Program-made: the position numbers and the translations under genes
Shown: positions 33,671 through 41,259 of the stretch, piece by piece
Layout of the letters: each line of letters starts with the position of its first letter
Numbering within the stretch: position 1 is the first letter of the stretch
The notes under the pieces: model-generated
What the model was told of the DNA's origin: nothing
What the model saw: the letters and a program-made list of their open reading frames with translations, nothing else
Databases searched by the model: none
DNA from: Oscillospiraceae bacterium
GTDB lineage: Bacteria > Bacillota > Clostridia > Oscillospirales > Acutalibacteraceae
Length of the DNA stretch: 64,000 nucleotides
Reading direction: 5' to 3'
Assembly: GCA_015066105.1 (NCBI GenBank)
Contig: SVOY01000009.1
Location: 40,727 to 104,726, forward strand

Positions 33671-33698
33671 TGGACATTTTTGTAATTTTAACTATAAT
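33671..33698 (+). promoter_or_regulatory. Promoter of the SulP gene
   Basis: TGGACA (33671-33676) and TATAAT (33693-33698), spacer 16. Confidence 0.65.
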
Positions 33699-33734
33699 TA
33701 AGCCGTAAAATAAAAGTAAAAGAAGGATTAAAAG

Positions 33735-35402
33735 ATGGACAAAAATCAGCTCAAGCCTATGCTTTTTTCAAGCCTTAAGGGCTACGGTAAAAATCAGCTT
33801 GTAAAGGACCTTACGTCGGGTCTGATTGTTGCAATTATTGCTCTTCCGCTGTCAATCGCTCTTGCACTTGCTTCGGGCGTCGGCCCCGAGGAGGGTATAT
33901 ACACCGCAATTATTGCAGGCTTTGTTATTTCCGCTCTGGGCGGCAGCACCGTGCAGATTGCAGGACCCACGGCGGCCTTTGCCACCATTGTTGCGGGTAT
34001 TGTTGCCAAAAACGGTATGTCGGGCCTTGCAACGGCAACCATTTTTGCAGGTGTTATTCTCATTGCAATGGGCTTTTTCAAGCTAGGCTCACTTATCAGA
34101 TTTATTCCCTTTACAATCACAACGGGCTTTACCTCGGGTATTGCGCTTACAATCTTCCTCGGTCAGATAAAGGATTTCTGCGGTATGACCTACCCCGAGG
34201 GAATGGAAACCATTGAAACCGTTGATAAGGTCAAGGCACTTATTGCAGGTGCAGACAGCTTTAATATTGACGCCTTTATTGTCGGTGCGGTTTGCCTTGC
34301 AGTGCTTCTTATAATGCCTAAGATAAGCAAAAAAATCCCCGGCTCGCTTGTGGCCGTGCTTGTGGGTATTGCTATGGTTAAGCTTCTTCCCCTTGAGGTC
34401 AGCACCATCGGCGACCTTTACACCATAAGCAGCTCTCTTCCCAAATTCACTCTCCCCGATTTCTCCTTTGCTTCAATAAAGGTGGCTCTGCCAGATGCCT
34501 TCACAATCGCCGTGCTTGCGGCTATTGAATCGCTTCTTTCCTGCGTTGTTGCAGACGGTATGACGGGCACAAAGCACCGCTCAAACGCTGAGCTTGTTGC
34601 TCAGGGCGCAGGTAACGTTGCATCCGCACTTTTCGGCGGAATTCCCGCAACGGGTGCCATTGCAAGAACGGCGGCAAACATCAAAAACGGCGGCAGAACA
34701 CCCGTAGCAGGCATGGTTCACGCAGTTGTGCTTCTTCTTGTGCTTATTTTCCTTATGCCCTATGCGGCACTTATTCCTATGCCTGCCATTGCGGCAATCC
34801 TTTTCCAGGTGGCCTATAATATGGGCCATTGGCGCACCTTCGTTTCCCTTGTGAAAACCGCACCTAAAAATGATATTATCGTGCTTGTGCTCACCTTTGT
34901 GCTCACCGTTGCCTTTGACCTTGTTGTAGCTATCGAGTTCGGTATGCTTGCCGCCCTTGTGCTCTTCCTCAAGCGAATGAGCGAGGAAAGCTACATCAAA
35001 TCCTGGAAATATGTCAACGACAGCAAGGAGACTGACCCGGACAGCGACGAAACGAAAAAGAAGCTTATGGAAATTCCCGATTACATAAGAGTTTACGAGG
35101 CCACGGGCCCTATGTTCTTCGGTGCGGCCAACCAGATTGAGCAGATTTACTTCAAGGATATGACAAAATGCCTTATTCTGCGTATGCGCGGTGTGCCCGC
35201 TATAGACAGCACGGCAATGAACAGCCTTGCGGCCCTTTACGAAAGATGCGAAAAGAAGAACATTACCCTTATTCTCTCTCATGTTAACGAGCAGCCCCTT
35301 AAGGCAATGAAAAAATCCGGCTTCTATAAGACTGTAGGCAGTCAGAACTTCTGCAGTGATATTCACGCGGCTATTGAAAGAGCCAATGAAAGCGTAAAAT
35401 AA
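33735..35402 (+). CDS. SulP family anion transporter with STAS domain
   Basis: 555 residues. The membrane part begins with LTSGLIVAIIALPLSIALAL and the family signature GIYTAIIAGFVISALGGSTV, with QIAGPTAAFATIVAGIV, and further segments up to about residue 420. A C-terminal STAS domain follows (YEATGPMFFGAANQIEQIY, LILRMRGVPAIDSTAMNSLA). SulP proteins carry sulfate, bicarbonate or dicarboxylates. The gene sits back to back with the antiporter, each with its own promoter, and ends at a clear terminator. Substrate unknown. Confidence 0.92.
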   Translation: MDKNQLKPMLFSSLKGYGKNQLVKDLTSGLIVAIIALPLSIALALASGVGPEEGIYTAIIAGFVISALGGSTVQIAGPTAAFATIVAGIVAKNGMSGLATATIFAGVILIAMGFFKLGSLIRFIPFTITTGFTSGIALTIFLGQIKDFCGMTYPEGMETIETVDKVKALIAGADSFNIDAFIVGAVCLAVLLIMPKISKKIPGSLVAVLVGIAMVKLLPLEVSTIGDLYTISSSLPKFTLPDFSFASIKVALPDAFTIAVLAAIESLLSCVVADGMTGTKHRSNAELVAQGAGNVASALFGGIPATGAIARTAANIKNGGRTPVAGMVHAVVLLLVLIFLMPYAALIPMPAIAAILFQVAYNMGHWRTFVSLVKTAPKNDIIVLVLTFVLTVAFDLVVAIEFGMLAALVLFLKRMSEESYIKSWKYVNDSKETDPDSDETKKKLMEIPDYIRVYEATGPMFFGAANQIEQIYFKDMTKCLILRMRGVPAIDSTAMNSLAALYERCEKKNITLILSHVNEQPLKAMKKSGFYKTVGSQNFCSDIHAAIERANESVK

Positions 35403-35408
35403 AATAAG

Positions 35409-35443
35409 GTGTCAAGGGCTCAAATCCCTTGACACTTTTGTTT
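35409..35443 (+). terminator. Rho-independent terminator after the SulP gene
   Basis: GTGTCAAGGG (35409-35418) pairs perfectly with CCCTTGACAC (35426-35435), then TTTTGTTT. Confidence 0.92.
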
Positions 35444-35494
35444 AAGAGGCTTATAATTGACGGGAAGGATTATATTCCCGAAAGGAGAAAAAAT

Positions 35495-36931
35495 ATGGCG
35501 AAAGTAATGACTCCCGAAAAGCTTGAAAAGCTTCAGAAAAAACGCGAAAAGGAGCTTAGCTACTGGCAGAAGCAGAAGGCCCGTCCCAAGGGTAATTTTT
35601 ATTTCTGGTATCTTGTGCTGATTATTGCTCTCATTTATGCGGTTGATGAAATTGCATCACAGATAGGCTCGCTTATGCAGACGGAAATTGCAAACGATTT
35701 CTTTCAGAGTGACAGCGCGGTTACAATACTCAACCTCTTACAGGTTATTGCAATACCTTTTCAGATTATCGGCATTTTTTACAGACCCCTTGCTGACCGC
35801 TTCGGCAGAAAAACCTTTCTTATCATCAACACCTTCGGTATGTCCGTTGCAATGCTGACAATATTCCTTTCACAGAATGTGTTTATGTATTTCTTCGGTG
35901 CCTGCCTTATTATGTTCTTTATTCCCCACGATATGCACGTTGTTTACATTATGGAATCCTCACCGGCAAAAAGCCGTGCTATCACCTATTCGGTTATCAA
36001 ATTTTTTGCAAATATGTCGGTTCTTCTTGTGCCTTTGCTGCGCTCATGGCTTATGGAAACCGCATCACAGTGGCGTAAGGTTTATCTTATTCCCGCCGTT
36101 GTGGGCATAGTTGTTTCTCTTATCGCCCTTCTTTGCGCAAGGGAGCCCGATACCTTCATTGATACAAGAATACGCTACCTCAGTATGACCGATGAAGAGC
36201 GTGAGGCTGAAAAGCAGAAGAAAACCGCTCAGGATTCTCAGGGCGGTGTTATAGATGCACTTAAATTCGGCTTCAAGCACAAGCAGCTTCGCTGGATATA
36301 TATCTGCTTTGCTCTTGCAGGTGTGGGTGTTATCGGCAGCCTTAACTATCAGGCTATTCTTACCCACGGCTACGCAATGAGTATTCACGGCTCAAACGTA
36401 AAGGAATTTCTTGATATTGTAAGCGTTAACGAGGTTAACAAGGCTATTGCTCTTTATCCCATAGGTATGGCAATTTCTCAGGTAATTATGGGCTTCATTT
36501 CTGACAAAAAGGGCAGAAAGGCGGCCGCCATTACCGTTGCGGCAAACTGCATTATATCCTTTGTTGTCTTCTCCCTCGGCGCAAGATATAATCTTCTTAC
36601 GCCCGCTATCGTAGGCTTCTTCTGCGGTGCATTTGTCGGCAGCTACTATTCAACAAATGACGTGCTTATTATGATGGCAAGTGAATCGGCACCCACCAAT
36701 CTGCGCTCATCAACCGCCGCGGCACAGACCGTTGTCGGCTTCGCAGGCTATTCCGTGGCATACATTCTCAATATGGTTCTTGCCCTCATCTTCGGTGACG
36801 GCATAATCGGTACCGTTGCACTCTGCCTTCTCGTTCCCAGCTTTGTGATTACGCTTATTGCTCTTGTCAAAAAGACCCACGAAACCAAGGGCATTGACCT
36901 TGATACGGTTACGGGCCTTGAATGGGATTGA
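35495..36931 (+). CDS. Major facilitator superfamily transporter
   Basis: 478 residues with 12 hydrophobic segments, preceded by a charged cytoplasmic N-terminal coil (EKLEKLQKKREKELSYWQKQ). MFS signatures are RPLADRFGRKTFLI in the 2-3 loop and GFISDKKGRKAA in the 8-9 loop. AAAGGAG precedes the ATG at 35495; an upstream start at 35429 would lie in the terminator. Substrate unknown; the sugar-porter motifs are only partly present. A dispersed hairpin repeat follows directly after the stop codon. Confidence 0.85.
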   Translation: MAKVMTPEKLEKLQKKREKELSYWQKQKARPKGNFYFWYLVLIIALIYAVDEIASQIGSLMQTEIANDFFQSDSAVTILNLLQVIAIPFQIIGIFYRPLADRFGRKTFLIINTFGMSVAMLTIFLSQNVFMYFFGACLIMFFIPHDMHVVYIMESSPAKSRAITYSVIKFFANMSVLLVPLLRSWLMETASQWRKVYLIPAVVGIVVSLIALLCAREPDTFIDTRIRYLSMTDEEREAEKQKKTAQDSQGGVIDALKFGFKHKQLRWIYICFALAGVGVIGSLNYQAILTHGYAMSIHGSNVKEFLDIVSVNEVNKAIALYPIGMAISQVIMGFISDKKGRKAAAITVAANCIISFVVFSLGARYNLLTPAIVGFFCGAFVGSYYSTNDVLIMMASESAPTNLRSSTAAAQTVVGFAGYSVAYILNMVLALIFGDGIIGTVALCLLVPSFVITLIALVKKTHETKGIDLDTVTGLEWD

Positions 36932-36936
36932 TATAA

Positions 36937-37003
36937 ACTGAAAAAACACAGACCAAGATGAGCAAAGGGCTTCTTCGGACTTTAAAATCCGAAGAAGCCC
37001 TTT
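36937..37003 (+). repeat. Dispersed 3'-UTR hairpin, copy B
   Basis: A short head (AACACAGACCAAGATGAGC) leads into AAAGGGCTTCTTCGGA (36964-36979), which pairs perfectly with TCCGAAGAAGCCCTTT (36988-37003). The C-to-G pair change against copies A and C keeps the stem. Confidence 0.7.
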
Positions 37004-37058
37004 AAAATATTCCCTTCAGTGAGCAATGCAGAATTGACATCTTTACGGAAAACAGAAA

Positions 37059-37091
37059 GAAGTCAGGTAACCTGACTAATTACCTGACTTC
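37059..37091. repeat. Perfect 12-base inverted repeat
   Basis: GAAGTCAGGTAA (37059-37070) and TTACCTGACTTC (37080-37091) with a 9-base centre that itself repeats CCTGACTAA. No T-run follows. It could be a protein-binding site or an RNA hairpin. Confidence 0.6.
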
Positions 37092-37116
37092 AATCGCATA
37101 TTTGAAAGGAGAGGGG

Positions 37117-37182
37117 GTGCGGTGGGAAGGAGGGATGGTACATGAAAAATCGGAAAAAAACATGTATCAATTCCCATCGCAC
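37117..37182. other. Isolated structured element with purine-rich internal loop
   Basis: An outer stem pairs GTGCGGTGGGAA (37117-37128) with TTCCCATCGCAC (37171-37182). An inner stem pairs TGGTACATG (37136-37144) with CATGTATCA (37161-37169). Each has one G-T pair. The unpaired side loop is GGAGGGA, which looks like a ribosome site. No gene follows in the plus direction; the spacer 36932-37258 otherwise holds only the repeats listed. Confidence 0.5.
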
Positions 37183-37258
37183 AATTAAATAATAAGGGTA
37201 TGACTTAAAACTAACTTTAAATCATAAAAACTTTTATTATTGTTTCCTACAGGAATTT

Positions 37259-38284
37259 TTACCAGTGGCTTGCACCGCAGTCGCACATCTTTTTTGATGA
37301 GTTGAAAATGCGCCAGAAGAAAACCTTTATTCTCCATATAAACTTTGTGAAGCCCTTACTGCTGTGACAGTCACAGTGGCATACGCTTTCGTTTTCAGCC
37401 TCGCCGAGACGGAAGGAGGAAAGCCAGGTGATGATGCTTTCACTTTCACTTGTGGCAACGCCCTGACCCTTGCCGTTCTGTGTGGACATTCCGCAGTCAG
37501 AGGGCTGATTGAGAAGGTCGTTTGCAACGGCGTAGTGCACATAGTGGCTTGAAACATCGTAATAGTTGTATTTTTCAAAGGTGGTAAAGCGACAGCTTGA
37601 GGGCACGTTTGATGTATCCTTAAGGGTATTCCAGAAGGCCTTTGACATTGTGCCGTAGGTTGCCATTGTATCATTCTTGCAGGCAACAAGCCATATCGGG
37701 GTGTCGGCAAAAGCCTTGAGATGGTCCTCGTTCACCGTGTAGTGGGGAGCCATAACCACAAGTGCGGCAAAAAAATCGGGATAAGTAACTGCCATTTTTA
37801 CTGCGCCTGCGCCACCCTTGCTCCAGCCGCCGAGATAAATTCGTTTCATATCAATTGTGCCGCTGTGGCTGATGATGAATTCATCAATGAGTGCCTTAAG
37901 GTCGCCGTGGTGGCCTTCTGCACTCCAGGAGCTGTTGTCGCCGCCGGGACAGCGGGGCATAAGGATGTAGGCACCGCCGCTTTCCTTGAAGCGTGCCTGG
38001 AATTCACTGCTTGACCATTTGTAAAAATCCGTATCCTTAACCTGCTCACCGTTTGATGAGCCGCTGTATTTTCCGTGCAAAAGCACAACCAGGGGATAGG
38101 TCTTGCCTGCCTCTGCTACGGGAGAAAATGACTTGTAGGATATTCCGTGGGCTTCACCCGTTTCCCATTGGGAATAAAGGGCGTCTCTGCCCTGGGAAAG
38201 GCTTACTGCGGCACCTGCCGTAAGGGGAGAAATGCAAAGTGCCAAAATAACAGCCGTAAGAAAAAGTGCGGTTAATTTTTTCAT
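37259..38284 (-). CDS. Secreted esterase/peptidase-like alpha/beta hydrolase
   Basis: 341 residues. The signal peptide MKKLTALFLTAVILALCISP ends near AGAA. The hydrolase domain has PLVVLLHGKYSGSS (oxyanion part), YLGGWSKGGAGAVKMA (G-x-S-x-G nucleophile), an Asp in ACKNDTMA and a His in SSHYVHYAV; this is similar to PHB depolymerase/feruloyl esterase-like enzymes. The last 45 residues carry a separate tail with CHCDCHSS, a basic-aromatic helix (FIWRIKVFFWRIF) and CDCGASHW. The ATG at 38284 was chosen because GGAG lies 9 bases upstream; an ATG at 38293 touches that site. Confidence 0.83.
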   Translation of the reverse strand: MKKLTALFLTAVILALCISPLTAGAAVSLSQGRDALYSQWETGEAHGISYKSFSPVAEAGKTYPLVVLLHGKYSGSSNGEQVKDTDFYKWSSSEFQARFKESGGAYILMPRCPGGDNSSWSAEGHHGDLKALIDEFIISHSGTIDMKRIYLGGWSKGGAGAVKMAVTYPDFFAALVVMAPHYTVNEDHLKAFADTPIWLVACKNDTMATYGTMSKAFWNTLKDTSNVPSSCRFTTFEKYNYYDVSSHYVHYAVANDLLNQPSDCGMSTQNGKGQGVATSESESIITWLSSFRLGEAENESVCHCDCHSSKGFTKFIWRIKVFFWRIFNSSKKMCDCGASHW

Positions 38285-38315
38285 AAACTTCATCTCCTTT
38301 TGTGTTTATAGTTTA

Positions 38316-38344
38316 ATGATATAACTATTAACCGCCCGTGTCAA
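38316..38344 (-). promoter_or_regulatory. Promoter of the secreted esterase gene
   Basis: On the minus strand, TTGACA (38339-38344) and TATCAT (38316-38321), spacer 17. Confidence 0.8.
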
Positions 38345-38446
38345 TTAAATTTGATAAAATATAACTGGTTGTAATTATTTTTTATGATGTTGCCGTTATG
38401 AAGTCAAAAAAATATGTAAAATTATTAAATTTAGCACCCATTTTAC

Positions 38447-38475
38447 TTGACATATTGTGTATTTTGATTTAAAAT
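38447..38475 (+). promoter_or_regulatory. Promoter of the RNase Y gene
   Basis: A consensus TTGACA (38447-38452) and TAAAAT (38470-38475), spacer 17. The leader of about 160 bases to the start codon contains a small TGCCG/CGGCA hairpin near 38585 and is otherwise empty. Confidence 0.8.
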
Positions 38476-38639
38476 AATCAAGATAGTGTATTTATATACT
38501 GTCATTCGAGTCATATTACTGTAATTCTTTTGATGAAAAGGTTGCGGCAAAGGCCGTGACAACAGCTAACACAAAAAGGCGTATGCCGTTATATATAAGC
38601 GGCAGAGCCGAATTTACAAAAAAAGGAGGTGCTGCTACT

Positions 38640-40196
38640 TTGGAAGGAAACTTAATTACGATTATTGCTGCCGTCGTATGTGCCGCAGTTTTCGGAGTTC
38701 TCGGCTTTGTACTCGGCCAGGCTCACAGAAAGAAGACTGCAGAAGCACTTATCGGCTCAGCTAATGATGAGGCCGCAAGAATTGTCAACAACGCCGTTAA
38801 CGAGGCTGAGACAAAAAAGAAGGAAGCAATTCTTGAGGCAAAGGATGAAATTCACAAGTTCAGAAGTGAATCCGAGCGTGAAATCCGCGAAAGAAGAAAT
38901 GAGGTTCAGCGTCAGGAGAAGAGACTTATCCAGAAGGAAGAAAGTCTTGACAAGAAGATAGACAACCTTGAAAAGAAGGAAGAAGCGCTTGAAGAAAAAG
39001 TAAGGCAGGCAGAAAGCCAGCTTTCCGAAGCAGAAAGCATCAAAAGAAGTCAGTTAGAAATGCTTGAAAAGATATCGGGCTATACAAAAGAGCAGGCTAA
39101 GGTTGATTTAATCGCTTCTCTTGAAGAAACGCTTAAGAGAGAAAAGGCTGTCAAGGTTATGGAATACGAGCAGATGGTCCGTGACGAATGTGACACCCTT
39201 GCAAGAGAGATTATTTCAACTGCAATTCAGCGCTGTGCCGCTGACCACGCATCGGAGGCTACGGTTTCCGTTGTTGCTCTTCCCAACGATGAAATGAAGG
39301 GCCGCATTATCGGCCGCGAGGGTCGCAACATCAGAACTCTCGAAACAATTACGGGCGTTGACCTTATCATTGACGACACACCCGAGGCAATCACCCTTTC
39401 AAGCTTTGACCCCGTACGCCGTGAGGTTGCAAGGCTTACCCTTGAAAGGCTTATATCCGACGGACGTATTCACCCGGCACTTATTGAAAAGCTTCACGAA
39501 AAGTCAAAGCGTGAGGTTGACCAGACAATCAAGCAGACCGGTGAAAGAGCCGTTATTGATGCAGGCGTAAACGGCGTGCATCCCGAGCTTCAGAAGCTCA
39601 TCGGCCGCCTTAAATACCGCACCAGCTACGGTCAGAATGTGCTTAACCACTCCCTTGAGGTTTCCTATATTGCAGGCCTTATGGCGGCAGAGCTGGGCGT
39701 TGATGTCAAGCTTGCAAAGCGTGCAGGTCTTCTCCACGATATCGGTAAGGCAGTTGACCATCAGCAGGAGGGCTCACACATTGAGCTCGGTGTTGAATAC
39801 GCTAAGAAATATAAGGAAAACGATATTGTTGTTAACGCAATCCACGCTCACCACGGTGATGTTGAGCCCAAGAGCATTATTGCCTGCCTTGTTCAGGCCG
39901 CGGATGCAATTTCGGCCGCAAGACCCGGTGCAAGAAGAGAAAATCTTCAGAACTACATCAAGCGTCTTGAAACTCTTGAGCAGCTTTCCAAGTCCTTCAA
40001 GGGTGTTGACAATGCCTTTGCAATCCAGGCAGGCCGTGAGGTAAGAATCATTGTTAAGCCTGAGCTTGTAAGCGACGAAGAGATGGTTCTTCTTGCTCAC
40101 AACATTGTTGAAAAAATCGAGCAGGAGCTTGAGTATCCCGGTCAGATTAAGGTCAACATGATTCGTGAGACCCGTGCAACTGATTACGCAAAATAA
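38640..40196 (+). CDS. rny: Ribonuclease Y
   Basis: 518 residues from a TTG start, the usual length of this endoribonuclease that begins mRNA decay. The order is an N-terminal membrane helix ([20 protein letters not shown]), a long charged coiled coil (about residues 30-180), a KH RNA-binding domain ([18 protein letters not shown]), and an HD domain ([22 protein letters not shown]) with its metal-binding His-Asp pair. AAAAAAGGAGGTG lies 10 bases before the TTG; a frame from 38556 has no such site. Confidence 0.95.
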   Translation: MEGNLITIIAAVVCAAVFGVLGFVLGQAHRKKTAEALIGSANDEAARIVNNAVNEAETKKKEAILEAKDEIHKFRSESEREIRERRNEVQRQEKRLIQKEESLDKKIDNLEKKEEALEEKVRQAESQLSEAESIKRSQLEMLEKISGYTKEQAKVDLIASLEETLKREKAVKVMEYEQMVRDECDTLAREIISTAIQRCAADHASEATVSVVALPNDEMKGRIIGREGRNIRTLETITGVDLIIDDTPEAITLSSFDPVRREVARLTLERLISDGRIHPALIEKLHEKSKREVDQTIKQTGERAVIDAGVNGVHPELQKLIGRLKYRTSYGQNVLNHSLEVSYIAGLMAAELGVDVKLAKRAGLLHDIGKAVDHQQEGSHIELGVEYAKKYKENDIVVNAIHAHHGDVEPKSIIACLVQAADAISAARPGARRENLQNYIKRLETLEQLSKSFKGVDNAFAIQAGREVRIIVKPELVSDEEMVLLAHNIVEKIEQELEYPGQIKVNMIRETRATDYAK

Positions 40197-40222
40197 TCAG
40201 ACTGCCATAATAAGTGCAGAAC

Positions 40223-40262
40223 AAAAAGCAGATTTTTTGGTAACCAAAAAGTCTGCTTTTTT
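40223..40262 (+). terminator. Rho-independent terminator after rny
   Basis: AAAAAGCAGATTTTTTGG pairs with CCAAAAAGTCTGCTTTTT with one mismatch, ending in a T-run. Confidence 0.88.
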
Positions 40263-40358
40263 AAGCCTTTTTTGCACCCGTAGTTTTGTGCAAAGGGAAG
40301 ACCTTCTGCAGCTTGTTCTGTCAGCCCCCGGTGAGAGAAAAGGAAAAGGAGTACAGCT

Positions 40359-40979
40359 ATGGAAATAATTTTTCAGGACAAGGACATTGTTGTTGCAATA
40401 AAGCCGCCGGAAATTCTTTCTCAGGGTGACGAAAGGGGCAGGACCAATGCCGTTGATATTTTAAAAGGAATGACGGGCAGTGAGATTTTTCCCGTACACC
40501 GTCTTGATAAGGGTGTGGGCGGAGTTATGGTCTTTGCAAAAAATGCAAGGGCCGCCGCTGAGCTTTCAAAGCAGGTGAGTGAGCGCACAATGGAAAAGAC
40601 CTACCTTGCCGTTGTGCACGGTGAAATTGCCGAAAACAGCGGCAGACTTGAGGATATGCTGTTTTTTGACAGAGGTAAGAACAAATCCTTTGTTGTTAAA
40701 AGAGAGAGGCGGGGTGTAAAGAAGGCTGCGCTTGATTATGAGTGCCTCAGCAAGGGTGAGGGCAAAAGCCTTGTGAGGGTTAAGCTTATCACGGGCAGGA
40801 CACATCAGATAAGGGTTCAGTTTTCTTCAAGGGGCTATCCGCTTTACGGTGACAGACGCTACGGTGCAAGGGATGAGGAAAAGAATATTGCTCTTTTGTC
40901 AAAGGAGATTTCGTTTTTGCACCCGAAAACGGGCGAGCGAATGACCTTTGAAGCCGAACAAACAATAAAAGTTCTTTGA
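40359..40979 (+). CDS. RluA-like RNA pseudouridine synthase
   Basis: 206 residues, a compact RluA-family enzyme without an S4 domain. The catalytic motif is VHRLDKGVGGVMVFAKN (H-R-L-D with the catalytic Asp), followed by LITGRTHQIRVQFSSRGYPL, which binds RNA. It isomerises uridine in rRNA or tRNA; which one cannot be told. AAAAGGAG precedes the ATG. Confidence 0.88.
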   Translation: MEIIFQDKDIVVAIKPPEILSQGDERGRTNAVDILKGMTGSEIFPVHRLDKGVGGVMVFAKNARAAAELSKQVSERTMEKTYLAVVHGEIAENSGRLEDMLFFDRGKNKSFVVKRERRGVKKAALDYECLSKGEGKSLVRVKLITGRTHQIRVQFSSRGYPLYGDRRYGARDEEKNIALLSKEISFLHPKTGERMTFEAEQTIKVL

Positions 40980-41140
40980 TTCTTTCTTACAAGAAAGAAT
41001 GCCCCGCGGCGAGCGTGAGCAGGCATTGTCGCACTCGTTGCTGTGCATGGGTTACGGTGTTTTTCACGCAGCGACGTGGGCGTCGCTCCCTACACGGTAT
41101 AACCGATTTTTAAACAAATTCCAATTTGTCTGAATCAATA
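40980..41140. repeat. Structured non-coding repeat region
   Basis: Contains TTCTTTCTT/AAGAAAGAA directly after the stop codon (40980-40999), then AATGCC/GGCATT, and a nested stem with AGCGACG and CGTCGCT near 41081-41096 flanked by GGTTACGG and CCGTATAACC-like arms. It resembles REP-type intergenic repeats of clostridia. No gene is seen. Confidence 0.5.
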
Positions 41141-41146
41141 AAATAT

Positions 41147-41186
41147 AAGGTCACAGAATTTTACTTCCGTGACCTTTGTTTTTTTA
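41147..41186 (+). terminator. Rho-independent terminator
   Basis: AAGGTCAC (41147-41154) pairs with GTGACCTT (41169-41176), followed by TGTTTTTTT. Confidence 0.85.
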
Positions 41187-41192
41187 TTACCA

Positions 41193-41245
41193 AGGGGACT
41201 TTGTCCCCATGAACCCCTATGAGCTTTTGAAAAAGCTCAACCAAA
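41193..41245. repeat. Two small hairpins before the GH2 stop codon
   Basis: GGGGAC-TTT-GTCCCC and GAGCTTTT-GA-AAAAGCTC stand in a row. I recall similar paired hairpins in intergenic DNA of other gut clostridia. On the minus strand they lie just after the GH2 gene. Confidence 0.5.
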
Positions 41246-41259
41246 ACTTTTATTGTTTT

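Noticed and set aside
37111..37139. G-rich run as a G-quadruplex
   Set aside because: Only three runs of three or more G are present, and most of them are better explained by the hairpin arms and its purine loop.
37141..37191. A 16-codon frame (MKNRKKTCINSHRTIK) after an AAGGAGG-like run
   Set aside because: Too short, and the purine run is in the structured element; kept only as part of that finding.
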